DNA from: CAVTTH01 sp963737545
GTDB lineage: Bacteria > Verrucomicrobiota > Verrucomicrobiia > Chthoniobacterales > UBA10450
Length of the DNA: 64,000 bases
Assembly (NCBI GenBank): GCA_963737545.1
Contig: CAVTTH010000003.1
Location: 1 to 64,000, forward strand
Reading direction: 5' to 3'
Translations under genes and position numbers: made by a program
Part shown: positions 1 to 9,343 of the stretch, in pieces
How positions within the stretch are numbered: the stretch's first letter is position 1
How the letters are laid out: every line of letters starts with the position of its first letter
Notes under the pieces: model-generated
Told to the model about the DNA's origin: nothing
Seen by the model: only the letters and a program-made list of their open reading frames with translations
Databases searched by the model: none

Positions 1-887
1 TCAGGCAGATCCGAAAAGACGCCGCTTCCTCCCACTAATTGGACGCGATTGCCAATCTTGAGGTGCCCAGAAATACCGCTCTTCCCCCCAGCGGCAACGT
101 AATCGCCGAGTTCGCTGGAGCCGGCGATACCAAACTGCGAGACGAGCAGGCAATGTTTTCCGATCCGGACATTATGGGCAATCTGCACGAGATTGTCGAT
201 CTTGGTCCCCTCGCCGATCACGGTCTCGCCGAATGTTGCGCGATCGATTGTCGTACAGGCTCCGATTTCGACATCGTCTTCGAGTCGCACGATTCCTGTT
301 TGCGGAACCTTGTGATGCTTCCCCTGGTGCATGGTAAAGCCGTATCCATCTGCGCCGATGATGGCACCTGCGTGGACGACACAGCGACGTCCAATCTGCG
401 TTCCGTCGTAGATCACGGCGTTGGGAAAAATGATGGTCTTGTCGCCGATGGTCGAGCCGGCCTCGACCGAAACACCCTGGAATATCACGACATCGTCCCC
501 CATGACAACATCCTCGCCGATCGTGACGAACGGACCGATGGCGACGTTGACACCGAGCTTCGCACTGGGTGCAATTTCCGCTTTCGGTGAAATGCCGCGT
601 GGCATCGAACGCCGCGCAAACCATCGAGTGACCACGCGCGCCACGGCAAAATACGGCTGCTCGACCCGAATCCATCGCGGGTCGGTGCCTTTGAGATCTT
701 CCGGGACGAGGATGGCGCCTGCCGCGGTGCCTTCAAGCTGCGATTGATACTTCGGGTCGGCAAGGAAACTCAGCTCCTGGGAAGTGGCCTGAGCGAGCGG
801 CGCGATTCCGGTCACGAATCGCGCGCGTGATCCATCGAATCGACCGCCAATGTAGTCAACGATTTCTCCTAACGATACAGACGCCAT
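1..887 (-). CDS. lpxD: UDP-3-O-acylglucosamine N-acyltransferase (LpxD), 3' end cut by window edge
   Basis: The minus frame from the ATG at 885-887 stays open to the left edge for about 295 codons, so the C-terminus is missing. The protein starts MASVSLGEIVDYIGGRF, has an LpxD-type N-terminal nucleotide-binding domain to about residue 95, and then a left-handed beta-helix of hexapeptide repeats (for example IGPFVTIGEDVVMGDDVVIF). The stretch GADGYGF followed by IPQTG-like KVPQTGIVRLEDDVEIGACTTIDR is the LpxD signature, and IDNLVQIAHNV holds the catalytic His. The family transfers a 3-hydroxyacyl chain from ACP to UDP-3-O-acylglucosamine in lipid A synthesis, which implies a Gram-negative outer membrane. 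No strong ribosome binding site is seen before the ATG. Confidence 0.93.
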   Translation of the reverse strand, partial: MASVSLGEIVDYIGGRFDGSRARFVTGIAPLAQATSQELSFLADPKYQSQLEGTAAGAILVPEDLKGTDPRWIRVEQPYFAVARVVTRWFARRSMPRGISPKAEIAPSAKLGVNVAIGPFVTIGEDVVMGDDVVIFQGVSVEAGSTIGDKTIIFPNAVIYDGTQIGRRCVVHAGAIIGADGYGFTMHQGKHHKVPQTGIVRLEDDVEIGACTTIDRATFGETVIGEGTKIDNLVQIAHNVRIGKHCLLVSQFGIAGSSELGDYVAAGGKSGISGHLKIGNRVQLVGGSGVFSDLP

Positions 888-962
888 CGGGCAATGATAC
901 CGGAATGGATGAACAAGAAAAGCTTTCCCCCGAGCAAAGGCTCCCCGATTACGACATGGCAG

Positions 963-1655
963 CTACTTTGGCGGAAAGAGAAGTTTCGAACGGCGATCGA
1001 TCACCGCTCCAGCGTGCAGAAAAAAAGCGCGCACATCGTCGGAATAAAACGAACCGTCACGACGCGGATTCATGTCCAGATAAATGCGGCCGCCCGGTCG
1101 CAAATGTTGGCTGGCATCTCTCAGGAAGTAATCCCATTCATCCACGCCCCAGGATTTCTCCGCCATATGATCGGCAAACGAAATAGAGAAGGCGGTGATC
1201 CAGTCATATTGCGCGCCGGTTTCGGGCAAAGGACGGAATTTTTCGATCCGGTGAATGATTCTTTGCAGACCGAATAAGTTGAACATTTCCTGAAACAACG
1301 GGCAATCATCGATGTCCAGGCCGAGACCGCTATGGCCCAACACGCGAGTTACGAAGAGAAAGTAACCAGCCCCCGATCCGAGATCGAGAATGTGCCGCGG
1401 CGACATCCGATCCAAGCCGATGTCCTGCACCCGGCGAATGTTCATTTTCAGGAATCGCCTGGCCTCGACATATTTCGGCCAGTCCCGACTCTCAGGCACT
1501 CCATAGACTTGCTGGAGTCGCTTTAGCTCCGCCTGATTGAACTTTGATATGAAGCGGCTGACGGGAATGGGTCGCACGGCGCGAGAAACTGCGCGCTTGA
1601 AACTCAGGGCCGTGGCGGGATCGCCGAGCTTGCGGATCTTGTGCGACAGCTTCAT
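963..1655 (-). CDS. Class I SAM-dependent methyltransferase
   Basis: This 230-residue protein has a Rossmann methyltransferase core. Motif I, ILDLGSGAGYFLFV, lies near residues 89-102, followed by an acidic post-I strand (GLGLDIDD) and a motif near HLRPGGRIYLDMNP that fits the strand-4/5 region. A basic N-terminal stretch (MKLSHKIRKLGDPATALSFKRAV) precedes the fold. The substrate cannot be told; in such proteins it is often a lipid, sugar or small molecule. It lies between lpxD and greA on the same strand, 75 bases from lpxD and 46 bases from greA, so co-transcription is possible. Confidence 0.8.
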   Translation of the reverse strand: MKLSHKIRKLGDPATALSFKRAVSRAVRPIPVSRFISKFNQAELKRLQQVYGVPESRDWPKYVEARRFLKMNIRRVQDIGLDRMSPRHILDLGSGAGYFLFVTRVLGHSGLGLDIDDCPLFQEMFNLFGLQRIIHRIEKFRPLPETGAQYDWITAFSISFADHMAEKSWGVDEWDYFLRDASQHLRPGGRIYLDMNPRRDGSFYSDDVRAFFLHAGAVIDRRSKLLFPPK

Positions 1656-1701
1656 GCATCAAAATTGTGGCCCTTCCCGGCAAAGCGAGAGGGCAATTGG
1701 A

Positions 1702-3600
1702 TCAGGCTGTAATCGCGTGGGCGTCCGGAACGTCAGCCAGTTCGCTGCTTCCTTCGTGCGCAACTTCATCGACCGGCGCGGGCGAAATCGAAACAATCTC
1801 GAAGGTGCCAGATTCTTCATCCTTGTTGAGGAGGACGACTTCACCAACCTTGCGGCCCAGCAAGGCGCGGCCAATTGCGGTCTGGTAGGAAATTATTCCG
1901 CGCTCCGGATCGCCATCCCAGGCGCCCAGCACAGTGTAGCTCTCCTCCCTTCCTGAGTCCGTCTCGCGCAGCCTCACCACGGTCCCGATCGAAATTTGTG
2001 TTGTATCAGGGTTCTCAAACGTCGTACCCCGCGCGAGATGAAGCGCGGCCTCCAACTCCGTTTTTCGGCGCATCAACACCGCCTGCATTTCCTTCGCCGC
2101 CTTGAATTCAAAATTCTCCCGCAAGTCTCCGTAAGAACGCGCGACGCCGATCTCCCTGCTGTTCTCCGGAATTTTCTTGTTAACGAGTTCTTCGTACTCA
2201 GCCTTTCGCCTTTCCAGACTGCTCCAGGAGACGACGAGCGCCTCGCTTTTTGCTTCGCGCTCACCACCGGTAATCAGACTCTCCAATTCCGGATACAACT
2301 TGATGATGCGTGCGAGAAGAGAGCGCTTGGTCAGCTCATCAAAGGTCGGACTGAGCATCAGGCGCCGCATCGCATCACGCGCAACGTTACTTTCCGCCCC
2401 CGCAAACATGTCCGGAATCAGCTCGCGATCATCGAGCAGCAAGTCACGCAACTTGCTGCCGCGGCTGTTTTCGTTGTGCTGATCACGCTCCAGAGCGGAA
2501 AGAATTGCACCCAGTAAATCGGGGGTCATCAATTCCTTCCATTCGCCATCGCGCTCCTTGCAAAGCCAGACCAGCATCTCGCTGGTGGCCGAGTGTTCGC
2601 GAATGCTTCGGTCCAACGCGGCACGCAAATCTGCCTGCCGCCCGGTCTCGGAAAAAATACGGGGAATTTGGGATACAGCCCGGGCGTGACTGCCCTGCAT
2701 CAGTTGAAGAGCGCGAGTGCTCCAGCGTTCTCCGAGTGCAGCGGGAAGGGCCTGCAAAACTCGACGCTCTTTGGCCGATGGCAATTTCGGGAGAATCCCG
2801 GCCAGGCGCGATTCTTCATCCGCAATCAGACGTGTTAACGTGAGATCCGCATTCGTAGTCTTTAGGTCCGGGAAACGCGCCCGCAAATCATCGCGCGCGA
2901 TGACCAGTTCAAAAACCAGCGTCGGATGCAACCGCTGATTGCGCGAGGCCGTCTCTTCGATCGAGTTGACGATTGGCTGCAGTTGCTTTTCCGGCGCGTC
3001 GAACTCCTGATGCAACTTGATGATCTGATCGAGCGCCGCAGCTTGATCCTTCGGCTGGCGCGCCTGATTGAAAACCGCGATCAATTCGTTCGCTCGTGAG
3101 ACGGCTTCGGCGCGCCATTGGATCGGTTCGTTCTTCTTTGCCGGGATCAGAAAGTGTCCTTCCTTCTTCAAAACTTTCTTGGTCGAGTCCCACCAGCGCT
3201 TCCATTCCGCCTCGGTAAAGATGTCGCCCAGCATCATCTCGCTGATTTGGGAAATGGTCGCCTGCCCACCGAGGCTTTCCAGAATGTTGCGCATGGCCCC
3301 GGCCGGATCCTTCTTCAGTTGATCCTTAATCGAGGAAAGATCGGTCGCCTTTCGCGCGAGAAAATGCTCGGGTGGAATGAGCGTGAGGTTCTCGGCAGCA
3401 TACTGCAGCTGCATGCCGTGGCCTTTCTTGCCCTTGAAATCGATCCCAATCTGATTGAGCAGAAGGTTCCATTCGGCCACGCGGCCGAAACCCCAGCTCT
3501 TATGCAGACAGAACGTTCCCGGCGTTAGTTTTTCAAGCCGATCGGCGGCCCTTGCGGTCAGCTTTCCCGATTCGACAAGTTTCTCCAGTTCCGCATCCAT
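1702..3600 (-). CDS. greA: Long GreA-type transcription elongation factor with large N-terminal extension
   Basis: The last ~190 of 632 residues form a GreA/GreB protein: a coiled coil with the tip sequence GDLRENFEF, where D492 and E495 match the acidic pair that GreA inserts into the RNA polymerase secondary channel to stimulate transcript cleavage, then an FKBP-like C-terminal domain (IGTVVRLRE...ISYQTAIGRALLGRKVGEVV). The first ~440 residues are helical and unlike E. coli GreA (about 158 residues). They begin with a small beta-rich segment (GTFCLHKSWGFGRVAEW) that resembles CarD/Tudor-like modules. Chlamydial GreA is similarly long, so this seems to be a trait of the PVC group. Function of the extension is unknown. 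The gene is divergent from the terC-like gene. Confidence 0.9.
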   Translation of the reverse strand: MDAELEKLVESGKLTARAADRLEKLTPGTFCLHKSWGFGRVAEWNLLLNQIGIDFKGKKGHGMQLQYAAENLTLIPPEHFLARKATDLSSIKDQLKKDPAGAMRNILESLGGQATISQISEMMLGDIFTEAEWKRWWDSTKKVLKKEGHFLIPAKKNEPIQWRAEAVSRANELIAVFNQARQPKDQAAALDQIIKLHQEFDAPEKQLQPIVNSIEETASRNQRLHPTLVFELVIARDDLRARFPDLKTTNADLTLTRLIADEESRLAGILPKLPSAKERRVLQALPAALGERWSTRALQLMQGSHARAVSQIPRIFSETGRQADLRAALDRSIREHSATSEMLVWLCKERDGEWKELMTPDLLGAILSALERDQHNENSRGSKLRDLLLDDRELIPDMFAGAESNVARDAMRRLMLSPTFDELTKRSLLARIIKLYPELESLITGGEREAKSEALVVSWSSLERRKAEYEELVNKKIPENSREIGVARSYGDLRENFEFKAAKEMQAVLMRRKTELEAALHLARGTTFENPDTTQISIGTVVRLRETDSGREESYTVLGAWDGDPERGIISYQTAIGRALLGRKVGEVVLLNKDEESGTFEIVSISPAPVDEVAHEGSSELADVPDAHAITA

Positions 3601-3711
3601 TTTTTGGGTCGAGAAAGCTACGACGAAGCGCGTCCTTGGCGAGAGAAAATTGGTTCTTCCGCGCCGTTTTGCGTTTGCGGCTCAGCGGGCCGCGTGGAAC
3701 GGTGCGCGACT

Positions 3712-4647
3712 GTGTCCACCCCTATCTGGTTCTGGGTCGCCTTTCACGCGGGCGTTTTCATCGCCCTGGCTGTGGACCTGATCAGTTTCAAGCGCCGGGA
3801 CCGAGAGTTGTCGATGCGTGCGGCTGCGCTACGAAGCGCGACCTGGGTCGCAGTCTCGCTGCTTTTCAACGCGATCCTCTGGCGTTGGCAGGGGCACAGA
3901 CAGGGACTCGATTTCTTAACGGGCTACCTGATCGAGTACTCGTTAAGCGTCGACAATATTTTCGTCTTTGTTCTGATTTTTGCCTATTTCCGTGTGCCGT
4001 CGCTCGCACAGCACCGTGTTCTCGTTTGGGGAATCCTCGGCGCGCTCGCCATGCGCGGCATCATGATCTGGCTCGGCATCGCGCTGGTGGAGCGTTTCCA
4101 TTTCGTCCTCTATATCTTCGGATTATTCCTCATCGCTACGGCGGTGCGAATGTTCCGGGCAAAAACGGAGGAGCCGGAATTCGAAAACAGCTTTTGGATG
4201 CGCTGGTGCCGCAAATCGCTCCCACTGACGAAGGATTTTCACGGCCACCAATTTGCCGTGAAGATGGATGGCCGTCTGATGTTCACCCCGCTTCTGCTTG
4301 TACTCATCGTCATCGATGTGTTCGATCTGATTTTCGCCGTCGATTCAATTCCCGCGGTGTTCGCGATCACGACTAATCCGTTCATTGTCTACACTTCAAA
4401 TATCTGCGCGATCCTCGGCTTGCGTTCGCTCTACTTTTTGCTGGCGAAGCTGGTTGATCGATTCGTTTACCTCAGGATTGGCCTCGCCATTATTCTCGGT
4501 TTCGTTGGCCTCAAGATGATCTTGGCCAGACTTTTCCCCATTCCGAATTGGATTTCTCTTGCAGTCATTATCCTTATTCTCGGAATTACCATCAGCCTTT
4601 CAATGGCGGCGACAGGAAAGGGTCGCGCGCCCGAGAAGCAGGAATGA
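3712..4647 (+). CDS. TerC/Alx family integral membrane protein
   Basis: The frame is open from 3604, but the family-like sequence begins at the GTG at 3712 (STPIWFWVAFHAGVF), giving 311 residues and a 111-base divergent promoter region to greA. Seven to nine membrane segments are visible. The two family motifs are present: SVDNIFVFVLIF in the first half and the paired AVDSIPAVFAIT in the second, each with the acidic residues thought to bind metal. TerC/Alx proteins act in manganese export, in metal loading of secreted enzymes, or in alkaline and tellurite response. The exact ion is not shown by sequence. A cytoplasmic loop (TEEPEFENSFWMRW) separates the halves. Confidence 0.88.
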   Translation: MSTPIWFWVAFHAGVFIALAVDLISFKRRDRELSMRAAALRSATWVAVSLLFNAILWRWQGHRQGLDFLTGYLIEYSLSVDNIFVFVLIFAYFRVPSLAQHRVLVWGILGALAMRGIMIWLGIALVERFHFVLYIFGLFLIATAVRMFRAKTEEPEFENSFWMRWCRKSLPLTKDFHGHQFAVKMDGRLMFTPLLLVLIVIDVFDLIFAVDSIPAVFAITTNPFIVYTSNICAILGLRSLYFLLAKLVDRFVYLRIGLAIILGFVGLKMILARLFPIPNWISLAVIILILGITISLSMAATGKGRAPEKQE

Positions 4648-4690
4648 GTCTTGCGTCCGACGCCGAAACTCGCTTAGATGTCGGTGTGCC

Positions 4691-5095
4691 GTGAAAACAC
4701 TCCTTACCGCCGCCACCGTCGCCGGCTTTGTTGTCGCTTGCTGCGCCGACATTCAGGATCCACCATCAAACGATTATGGCCCGACGCGCAAACTCGGGCG
4801 CGGCCTCTCAAACATGGTATTTGGCTGGTCTGAGATTCCGGTCACGATTGCGACGGTCAACACGTACGAAGGAAATTCCGCTGCGGCAGGCTATGGCGTA
4901 GTCCGTGGAATCGGCCGCGGGTTCGCCCGTTTCGGCGTGGGACTCTACGAAGTTCTTCTCTGGCCCGTTCCCGTCTGCCGCGGAACATATCTGCCGATTC
5001 TTCCAAGCGACATCCCGCAAATTCATCGCGGCTATCAGGAATTCCCACCTGAACTGGGTAACGAATCGAAGTATCCGTACGTGCGGGAGTATTGA
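4691..5095 (+). CDS. Exosortase system-associated protein, TIGR04073 family
   Basis: I start the gene at the GTG at 4691, which gives a 134-residue protein with a hydrophobic leader (VKTLLTAATVAGFVVACCA). The leader ends in a Cys pair, so it may be a lipoprotein or a cleaved export signal. The core matches TIGR04073 members found in Verrucomicrobia with exosortase systems: TRKLGRGLSNMVFGWSEIP is the hallmark, followed by a Gly-rich amphipathic part (GIGRGFARFGVGLYEVL) and a conserved tail with several Pro and Tyr. Function is unknown. It lies 43 bases after the terC-like gene. No exosortase gene is in the window, but a PEP-CTERM protein is encoded at 50049-50723. Confidence 0.8.
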   Translation: MKTLLTAATVAGFVVACCADIQDPPSNDYGPTRKLGRGLSNMVFGWSEIPVTIATVNTYEGNSAAAGYGVVRGIGRGFARFGVGLYEVLLWPVPVCRGTYLPILPSDIPQIHRGYQEFPPELGNESKYPYVREY

Positions 5096-5150
5096 CCCTA
5101 TTCACTGAAGAACGGCGTTGTCTTGGGGGCCATTTGGCGGACAGGATATC

Positions 5151-6125
5151 GTGGAAGTGACCGTCCTCGAATCCGCAAGACGCAAGATCCGAGCACTGCG
5201 AGACCGCATTGGTGGCTCAGCTCCTCGACGAAGCGGCCCACGTGCAGCGGCGGTCCGGGATGAGCCGGCGGCGTTGATCATCACTCGCGTTTCAAATCAG
5301 AAAGATTTTGAAAAACACCTCGCGAAAACCGCTGTGCAAGATCCCGACCGGAGAAAGCGCGAGCGCGAACTAGCACAGCCGACACCGCATTTTCACGCGC
5401 CCGGGTTTTGTTTCCCTTGCCAGCGCTGGACCGAATTTGTCAGCTCGTGGGCCTGGGCCTATGAGGCGGGAGGCCAACTGAACGTCAACTGGCGCGAACA
5501 TTTGCTTTGTCCTCACTGCCGACTGAACAACCGAATGCGCGCGGTTGTTCATTTGATCGCCCAGACCCTCGACCTGAGTCGCAACTCGCGAATTTACGCG
5601 ACCGAGCAAACTTCTCCGCTTTTTGGCTACCTGCGAAAATCCTTCCCGCGCATGGTGGGCAGCGAATATCTTGACGTCACCATTCCGCTTGGCCGGAAGA
5701 ATCCGGCCGGGCTTCGAAACGAGGACTTGACCCGACTGACATTTCGGGACGAGAGCTTCGATGCAATCTTGAGCTTCGAAGTGTTGGAACACATTCCCGA
5801 CTACCGCGCTGCTTTTGCCGAATGCGCGCGCACACTGAAGCCACGTGGCAAGATGTTGTTTTCCGTACCTTTCGGAGTCAAGGCACGCCAGAATCGGATT
5901 CGCGCCCGTTTGCGCGAAGATGGTACGATCGAACATTTGCTGCCGCCCGAATATCACTGCGATCCACGAAGTCCGGAGGGCTCACTCTGCTTTCAGCATT
6001 TCGGATGGGAGATGCTCGATCAATTGAAACTGGCTGGGTTTTCCGCCGTCTCGGCGCTTTGTTATTATTCGCGCGACTTCGGCTATTTGGGAGGAGAACA
6101 AATCCAGTTCCTCGCTGAAAAATAG
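5151..6125 (+). CDS. SAM-dependent methyltransferase with N-terminal Cys cluster
   Basis: The frame is open from a TTG at 5118; I prefer the GTG at 5151 because AGGA lies just upstream (324 residues). After a basic N-terminus comes a CFPCQRW...LLCPHCRLNNR segment with two CxxC pairs that could hold zinc. The C-terminal half is a methyltransferase of the Methyltransf_11 type: the SFDAILSFEVLEHIPDYRAAFAECARTLKPRGKMLFSVPF stretch (motifs IV to VI) is clear, while motif I is weak. Such proteins are common in glycan or lipid biosynthesis loci, but the substrate here is unknown. It ends 10 bases before the RlmD-like gene, so the two are likely co-transcribed. Confidence 0.75.
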   Translation: MEVTVLESARRKIRALRDRIGGSAPRRSGPRAAAVRDEPAALIITRVSNQKDFEKHLAKTAVQDPDRRKRERELAQPTPHFHAPGFCFPCQRWTEFVSSWAWAYEAGGQLNVNWREHLLCPHCRLNNRMRAVVHLIAQTLDLSRNSRIYATEQTSPLFGYLRKSFPRMVGSEYLDVTIPLGRKNPAGLRNEDLTRLTFRDESFDAILSFEVLEHIPDYRAAFAECARTLKPRGKMLFSVPFGVKARQNRIRARLREDGTIEHLLPPEYHCDPRSPEGSLCFQHFGWEMLDQLKLAGFSAVSALCYYSRDFGYLGGEQIQFLAEK

Positions 6126-6135
6126 TCGGTCCCCT

Positions 6136-7188
6136 GTGCTAGAACTTTCCATCGATGATGTCGCTTTCGGCGGCAAAGGAGTCGCACGCGACGAGGGCAA
6201 GGCGGTCTTCATTCCGTTCACGATCGACGGCGAACGCGTCCGTGCGCGAATCACTCGCAAAAAGAAAACGTTCGCCGAAGCAGAACTGGACGAAGTGCTG
6301 AAAATCTCGCCGGAACGCGTCGTCCCGGAATGTCCATATTTTGGCCGCTGCGGCGGGTGCAGCTACCAGCACATCAGCTACGAGCATCAGCTCGCCCTGA
6401 AGTGGCGACAGGTGCAGGAAATTCTGCGCCGAATCGGGAAACTCGATCCGGTTCCGATGCGGCCGATCGTCCCCTCCTCGCTCGCCTATGGCTATCGAAA
6501 TCGGATCACGGTGCATTCGCAGGATGGTGTGATTGGATTCTACCGTCGCGACGCGCATCAGCTCATCGATGTCGAAGCTTGTTCCATTGCAGCGCCGGAC
6601 GTGAATGAAAGTCTCGCCCGATTGCGCGCGGATCACGTGAAGGATGGCCATTACACCTTGCGGGCGCGTGCCGGCCCGCGCATTTTTTCCCAGGCGAATG
6701 AGTCGATGGGCGATGCTCTGGCCGCTTCCGTCGGCGCCATGATTCCTCCTTCGCAAAAACTGTTGGTGGACGCGTACTGCGGCTCAGGATTTTTCGCCAA
6801 GAGGTTGCTGGAAAGGTTCGAAAGAGTGTTTGGAATCGATTGGGATCGTCACGCAGTTGTTGCGGCAAAAGAAAATGCGACTGAAAAAGAAACCTACATC
6901 GCTGGTGAGATCGAAGCAGAGCTGCACCCTATTCTCGAAACGATCGCACTGCCGAGCACCGTGGTCATCGTTGATCCTCCAGCAGCCGGACTGGCGGAGG
7001 CGGTGCGCCGCGCGTTATTGGAATTCTCGCCTGCGGTCTTGATTTATGTTTCCTGCAATCCGCCGACGCTGGCGCGCGATCTTGCTGCCTTGAGCAAGCG
7101 GTTCGAAGTCCAATCGGTCACACCGTTCGACATGTTTCCCCAAACCGCGGAGATCGAAGTCGCTGTTTCCCTGCAAACGATCGCTTAA
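6136..7188 (+). CDS. TrmA/RlmD-type RNA (uracil-5-)-methyltransferase
   Basis: This 350-residue protein begins with GTG and a TRAM domain (residues 1-60). A [4Fe-4S] cluster motif follows: C66, C72, C75 (CPYFGRCGGC) and C149. The methyltransferase part has FSQANESM (F-x-Q-x-N motif), motif I VDAYCGSGFF, and the catalytic Cys C307 in YVSCNPPTLARDL. The usual DPPRxG loop reads DPPAAG, so the conserved Arg is missing. At 350 residues it is shorter than E. coli RlmD (about 430). The family makes m5U in 23S rRNA or tRNA; which site is modified cannot be decided. Confidence 0.87.
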   Translation: MLELSIDDVAFGGKGVARDEGKAVFIPFTIDGERVRARITRKKKTFAEAELDEVLKISPERVVPECPYFGRCGGCSYQHISYEHQLALKWRQVQEILRRIGKLDPVPMRPIVPSSLAYGYRNRITVHSQDGVIGFYRRDAHQLIDVEACSIAAPDVNESLARLRADHVKDGHYTLRARAGPRIFSQANESMGDALAASVGAMIPPSQKLLVDAYCGSGFFAKRLLERFERVFGIDWDRHAVVAAKENATEKETYIAGEIEAELHPILETIALPSTVVIVDPPAAGLAEAVRRALLEFSPAVLIYVSCNPPTLARDLAALSKRFEVQSVTPFDMFPQTAEIEVAVSLQTIA

Positions 7189-7287
7189 TCATCGCTCTCG
7201 AAATCATCGGGGATTCTTCGCGCGCTTGCGCATTGTCTCAGCCGAGGCACGCTGATCAAATGCGCGAGCAGTTGCGCGCCAATTGTC

Positions 7288-9324
7288 ATGCACGAAGTCA
7301 CTTTTCTTCAGGATCTGGCGATCGTAATGATCGTCGCTGGTTTGGTGACGGTGTTGTTTCATCGGCTGAAGCAACCAGTCGTTCTCGGCTACATCATAGC
7401 CGGCGTAATCATTGGGCCGCACACGCCGCCTTTTCCGCTGATCCGGGAAGAGGGAACAATCCGCACGCTTTCCGAACTCGGCGTGATCTTTCTGATGTTC
7501 TCGCTTGGGATGGAGTTCAGCCTGCGAAAACTACAGGAAGTCGGCGCGACCGCTTTCATCGCTGCGATCACCGCCATTCTCGTGATGGTTTGCGCCGGTT
7601 ACTCGCTCGGCCAGGCGTTTGGCTGGAGCACGATGGACAGCATTTTCCTCGGCGCCATTCTTTCGATCTCTTCCACCACTATCATTCTTAAGGCGCTCGA
7701 CGAGCTCGGTCTAAAGAAGGAACGCTTCGCCCACCTCACCTTCGGCATTCTTATCGTCGAAGATATTCTCGCCATCATCATGATCGCGCTGCTCTCCGGC
7801 TTCGCCACCACCGGATCATTTACCGCGCGCGAAATCGGTCTGACTGTCGCAAAACTTGGTTCCTTTCTTGGCATCCTGCTCGTTGCCGGCCTGATTGTTG
7901 TCCCGCGGCTTTTGAATTACGTCGCGAAATTCAAGAGTAACGAAATGTTGCTCATCGCCGTGCTTGGCCTTTGCTTCGGTGTCTCGCTCCTTGCAGTGAG
8001 GCTCGAGTACAGCGTCGCGCTCGGAGCGTTCCTGATCGGAGCGGTCGTCGCCGAGGCACGACAGATTGCACGGATCGAAGTGCTCCTGGAACCGGTGCGG
8101 GACATGTTCAGCGCGGTTTTTTTCGTTTCGATTGGTCTATTGATCGATCCTGCATTGATCGTCGCTCACGCTGTCCCGATTTTGATCATTACGTTGGTCG
8201 TTCTAGTGGGACAGATCAGCGCTTGCACATTTGGCGCATTCATCGCTGGACAGGAGAGACGGGTGGCGTTGCGCGTGGGAATGGGGCTGGCACAGATCGG
8301 CGAATTTTCCTTCATTATCGCTTCTCTTGGACTCAGTCTGAAAGTAACAAGCGAATTCCTCTATCCAATTGCAGTCGCCGTCTCTGCGCTCACGACGCTT
8401 GTTACACCGTACTTGATCAGGAGTTCCGACGGAGTAGTTGAGTGGTTTGAGCGTGTTTCCCCCACGCCACTAACGGCATGGCTTGATCTCTACACGCGTT
8501 GGGTGGCGGGATTGGGCAGGGAACGTAGTTTCGCGATGCGCCTGGTCCGTCAATGGGCCTGGCAGATGGCGCTTAATCTCATTCTCGTCTCCGGCATTTT
8601 TATCGGCGCGGCTTCGTTGCGCCGGTACGGCCTGCACTGGTGGCCGGAGATTCCACAAGGGCAAGACGGCGTCAAAGCTGCGCTGTGGCTCAGCGCCATG
8701 TTGCTCAGTCTGCCGTTGCTGATCGCGGTATTCCGGAAGCTGCGGGCGCTTTCCATGTTGCTCTCCGAGATGAGTGTTAAACCAGGCGCTGGCGGAGAAA
8801 GCACTCCGGCATTGCGATCTATCGTCGCCAATACAATCCTTGCCGCCGGATGCGTGCTCTTGATGCTCATCCTTCTCCTGCTCAGCTCTGCCATTCTTCC
8901 ATCATGGAAATTGCTCGTCGCCCAGGTCCTGATTGTTGTTGCCACTGCTATCCTCCTTCGCCACTCGTTTACCAGGCTCTACTCGAAGGCGCAGTTCGCG
9001 CTTAAAGAAACGCTCTCTCAACCGCCGGCCGCGGACCGGGAGCCATCTCTAACCGCAATGCCCGCCATGTTGCGAAACGCCGAATTGATGACGATCCACG
9101 TTTCCCCAAACACCAGCGCCGCTGGGAAATTGATTGGAGAACTCGCTCTGCGCACCCGCTCCGGCGCGAGCATTGTCGGCATTCAGCGTAATGACGTGAG
9201 CCTAATCAACCCGGGACCCGACGAAGAATTGCGCGCGGGCGACGAAGTGCTGCTCCTCGGGCGACAGGCGCATCTCGAGTCTGCCCGGAAACTTTTTGGG
9301 AACGACGTTCCACCCACCTCATGA
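7288..9324 (+). CDS. CPA2-family monovalent cation:proton antiporter (KefB/YbaL-like) with TrkA-C domain
   Basis: The 678-residue protein has a Na+/H+ exchanger fold with about 12 membrane helices in the first 400 residues (QPVVLGYIIAGVIIGPHTPPF and FLMFSLGMEFSLRKL are typical CPA2 sequences). A second set of hydrophobic segments spans about 430-570. The last ~80 residues form a TrkA-C (RCK_C) ligand domain (AGKLIGELALRTRSGASIVGI...LRAGDEVLLLG). No TrkA-N (NAD-binding) domain is present, unlike KefB/KefC. The role is K+ or Na+ exchange for protons at the inner membrane. It begins 99 bases after the RlmD-like gene and its end is 19 bases before the serA start. Confidence 0.9.
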   Translation: MHEVTFLQDLAIVMIVAGLVTVLFHRLKQPVVLGYIIAGVIIGPHTPPFPLIREEGTIRTLSELGVIFLMFSLGMEFSLRKLQEVGATAFIAAITAILVMVCAGYSLGQAFGWSTMDSIFLGAILSISSTTIILKALDELGLKKERFAHLTFGILIVEDILAIIMIALLSGFATTGSFTAREIGLTVAKLGSFLGILLVAGLIVVPRLLNYVAKFKSNEMLLIAVLGLCFGVSLLAVRLEYSVALGAFLIGAVVAEARQIARIEVLLEPVRDMFSAVFFVSIGLLIDPALIVAHAVPILIITLVVLVGQISACTFGAFIAGQERRVALRVGMGLAQIGEFSFIIASLGLSLKVTSEFLYPIAVAVSALTTLVTPYLIRSSDGVVEWFERVSPTPLTAWLDLYTRWVAGLGRERSFAMRLVRQWAWQMALNLILVSGIFIGAASLRRYGLHWWPEIPQGQDGVKAALWLSAMLLSLPLLIAVFRKLRALSMLLSEMSVKPGAGGESTPALRSIVANTILAAGCVLLMLILLLLSSAILPSWKLLVAQVLIVVATAILLRHSFTRLYSKAQFALKETLSQPPAADREPSLTAMPAMLRNAELMTIHVSPNTSAAGKLIGELALRTRSGASIVGIQRNDVSLINPGPDEELRAGDEVLLLGRQAHLESARKLFGNDVPPTS

Positions 9325-9343
9325 ATGCCGCAGCTTATTTCCC

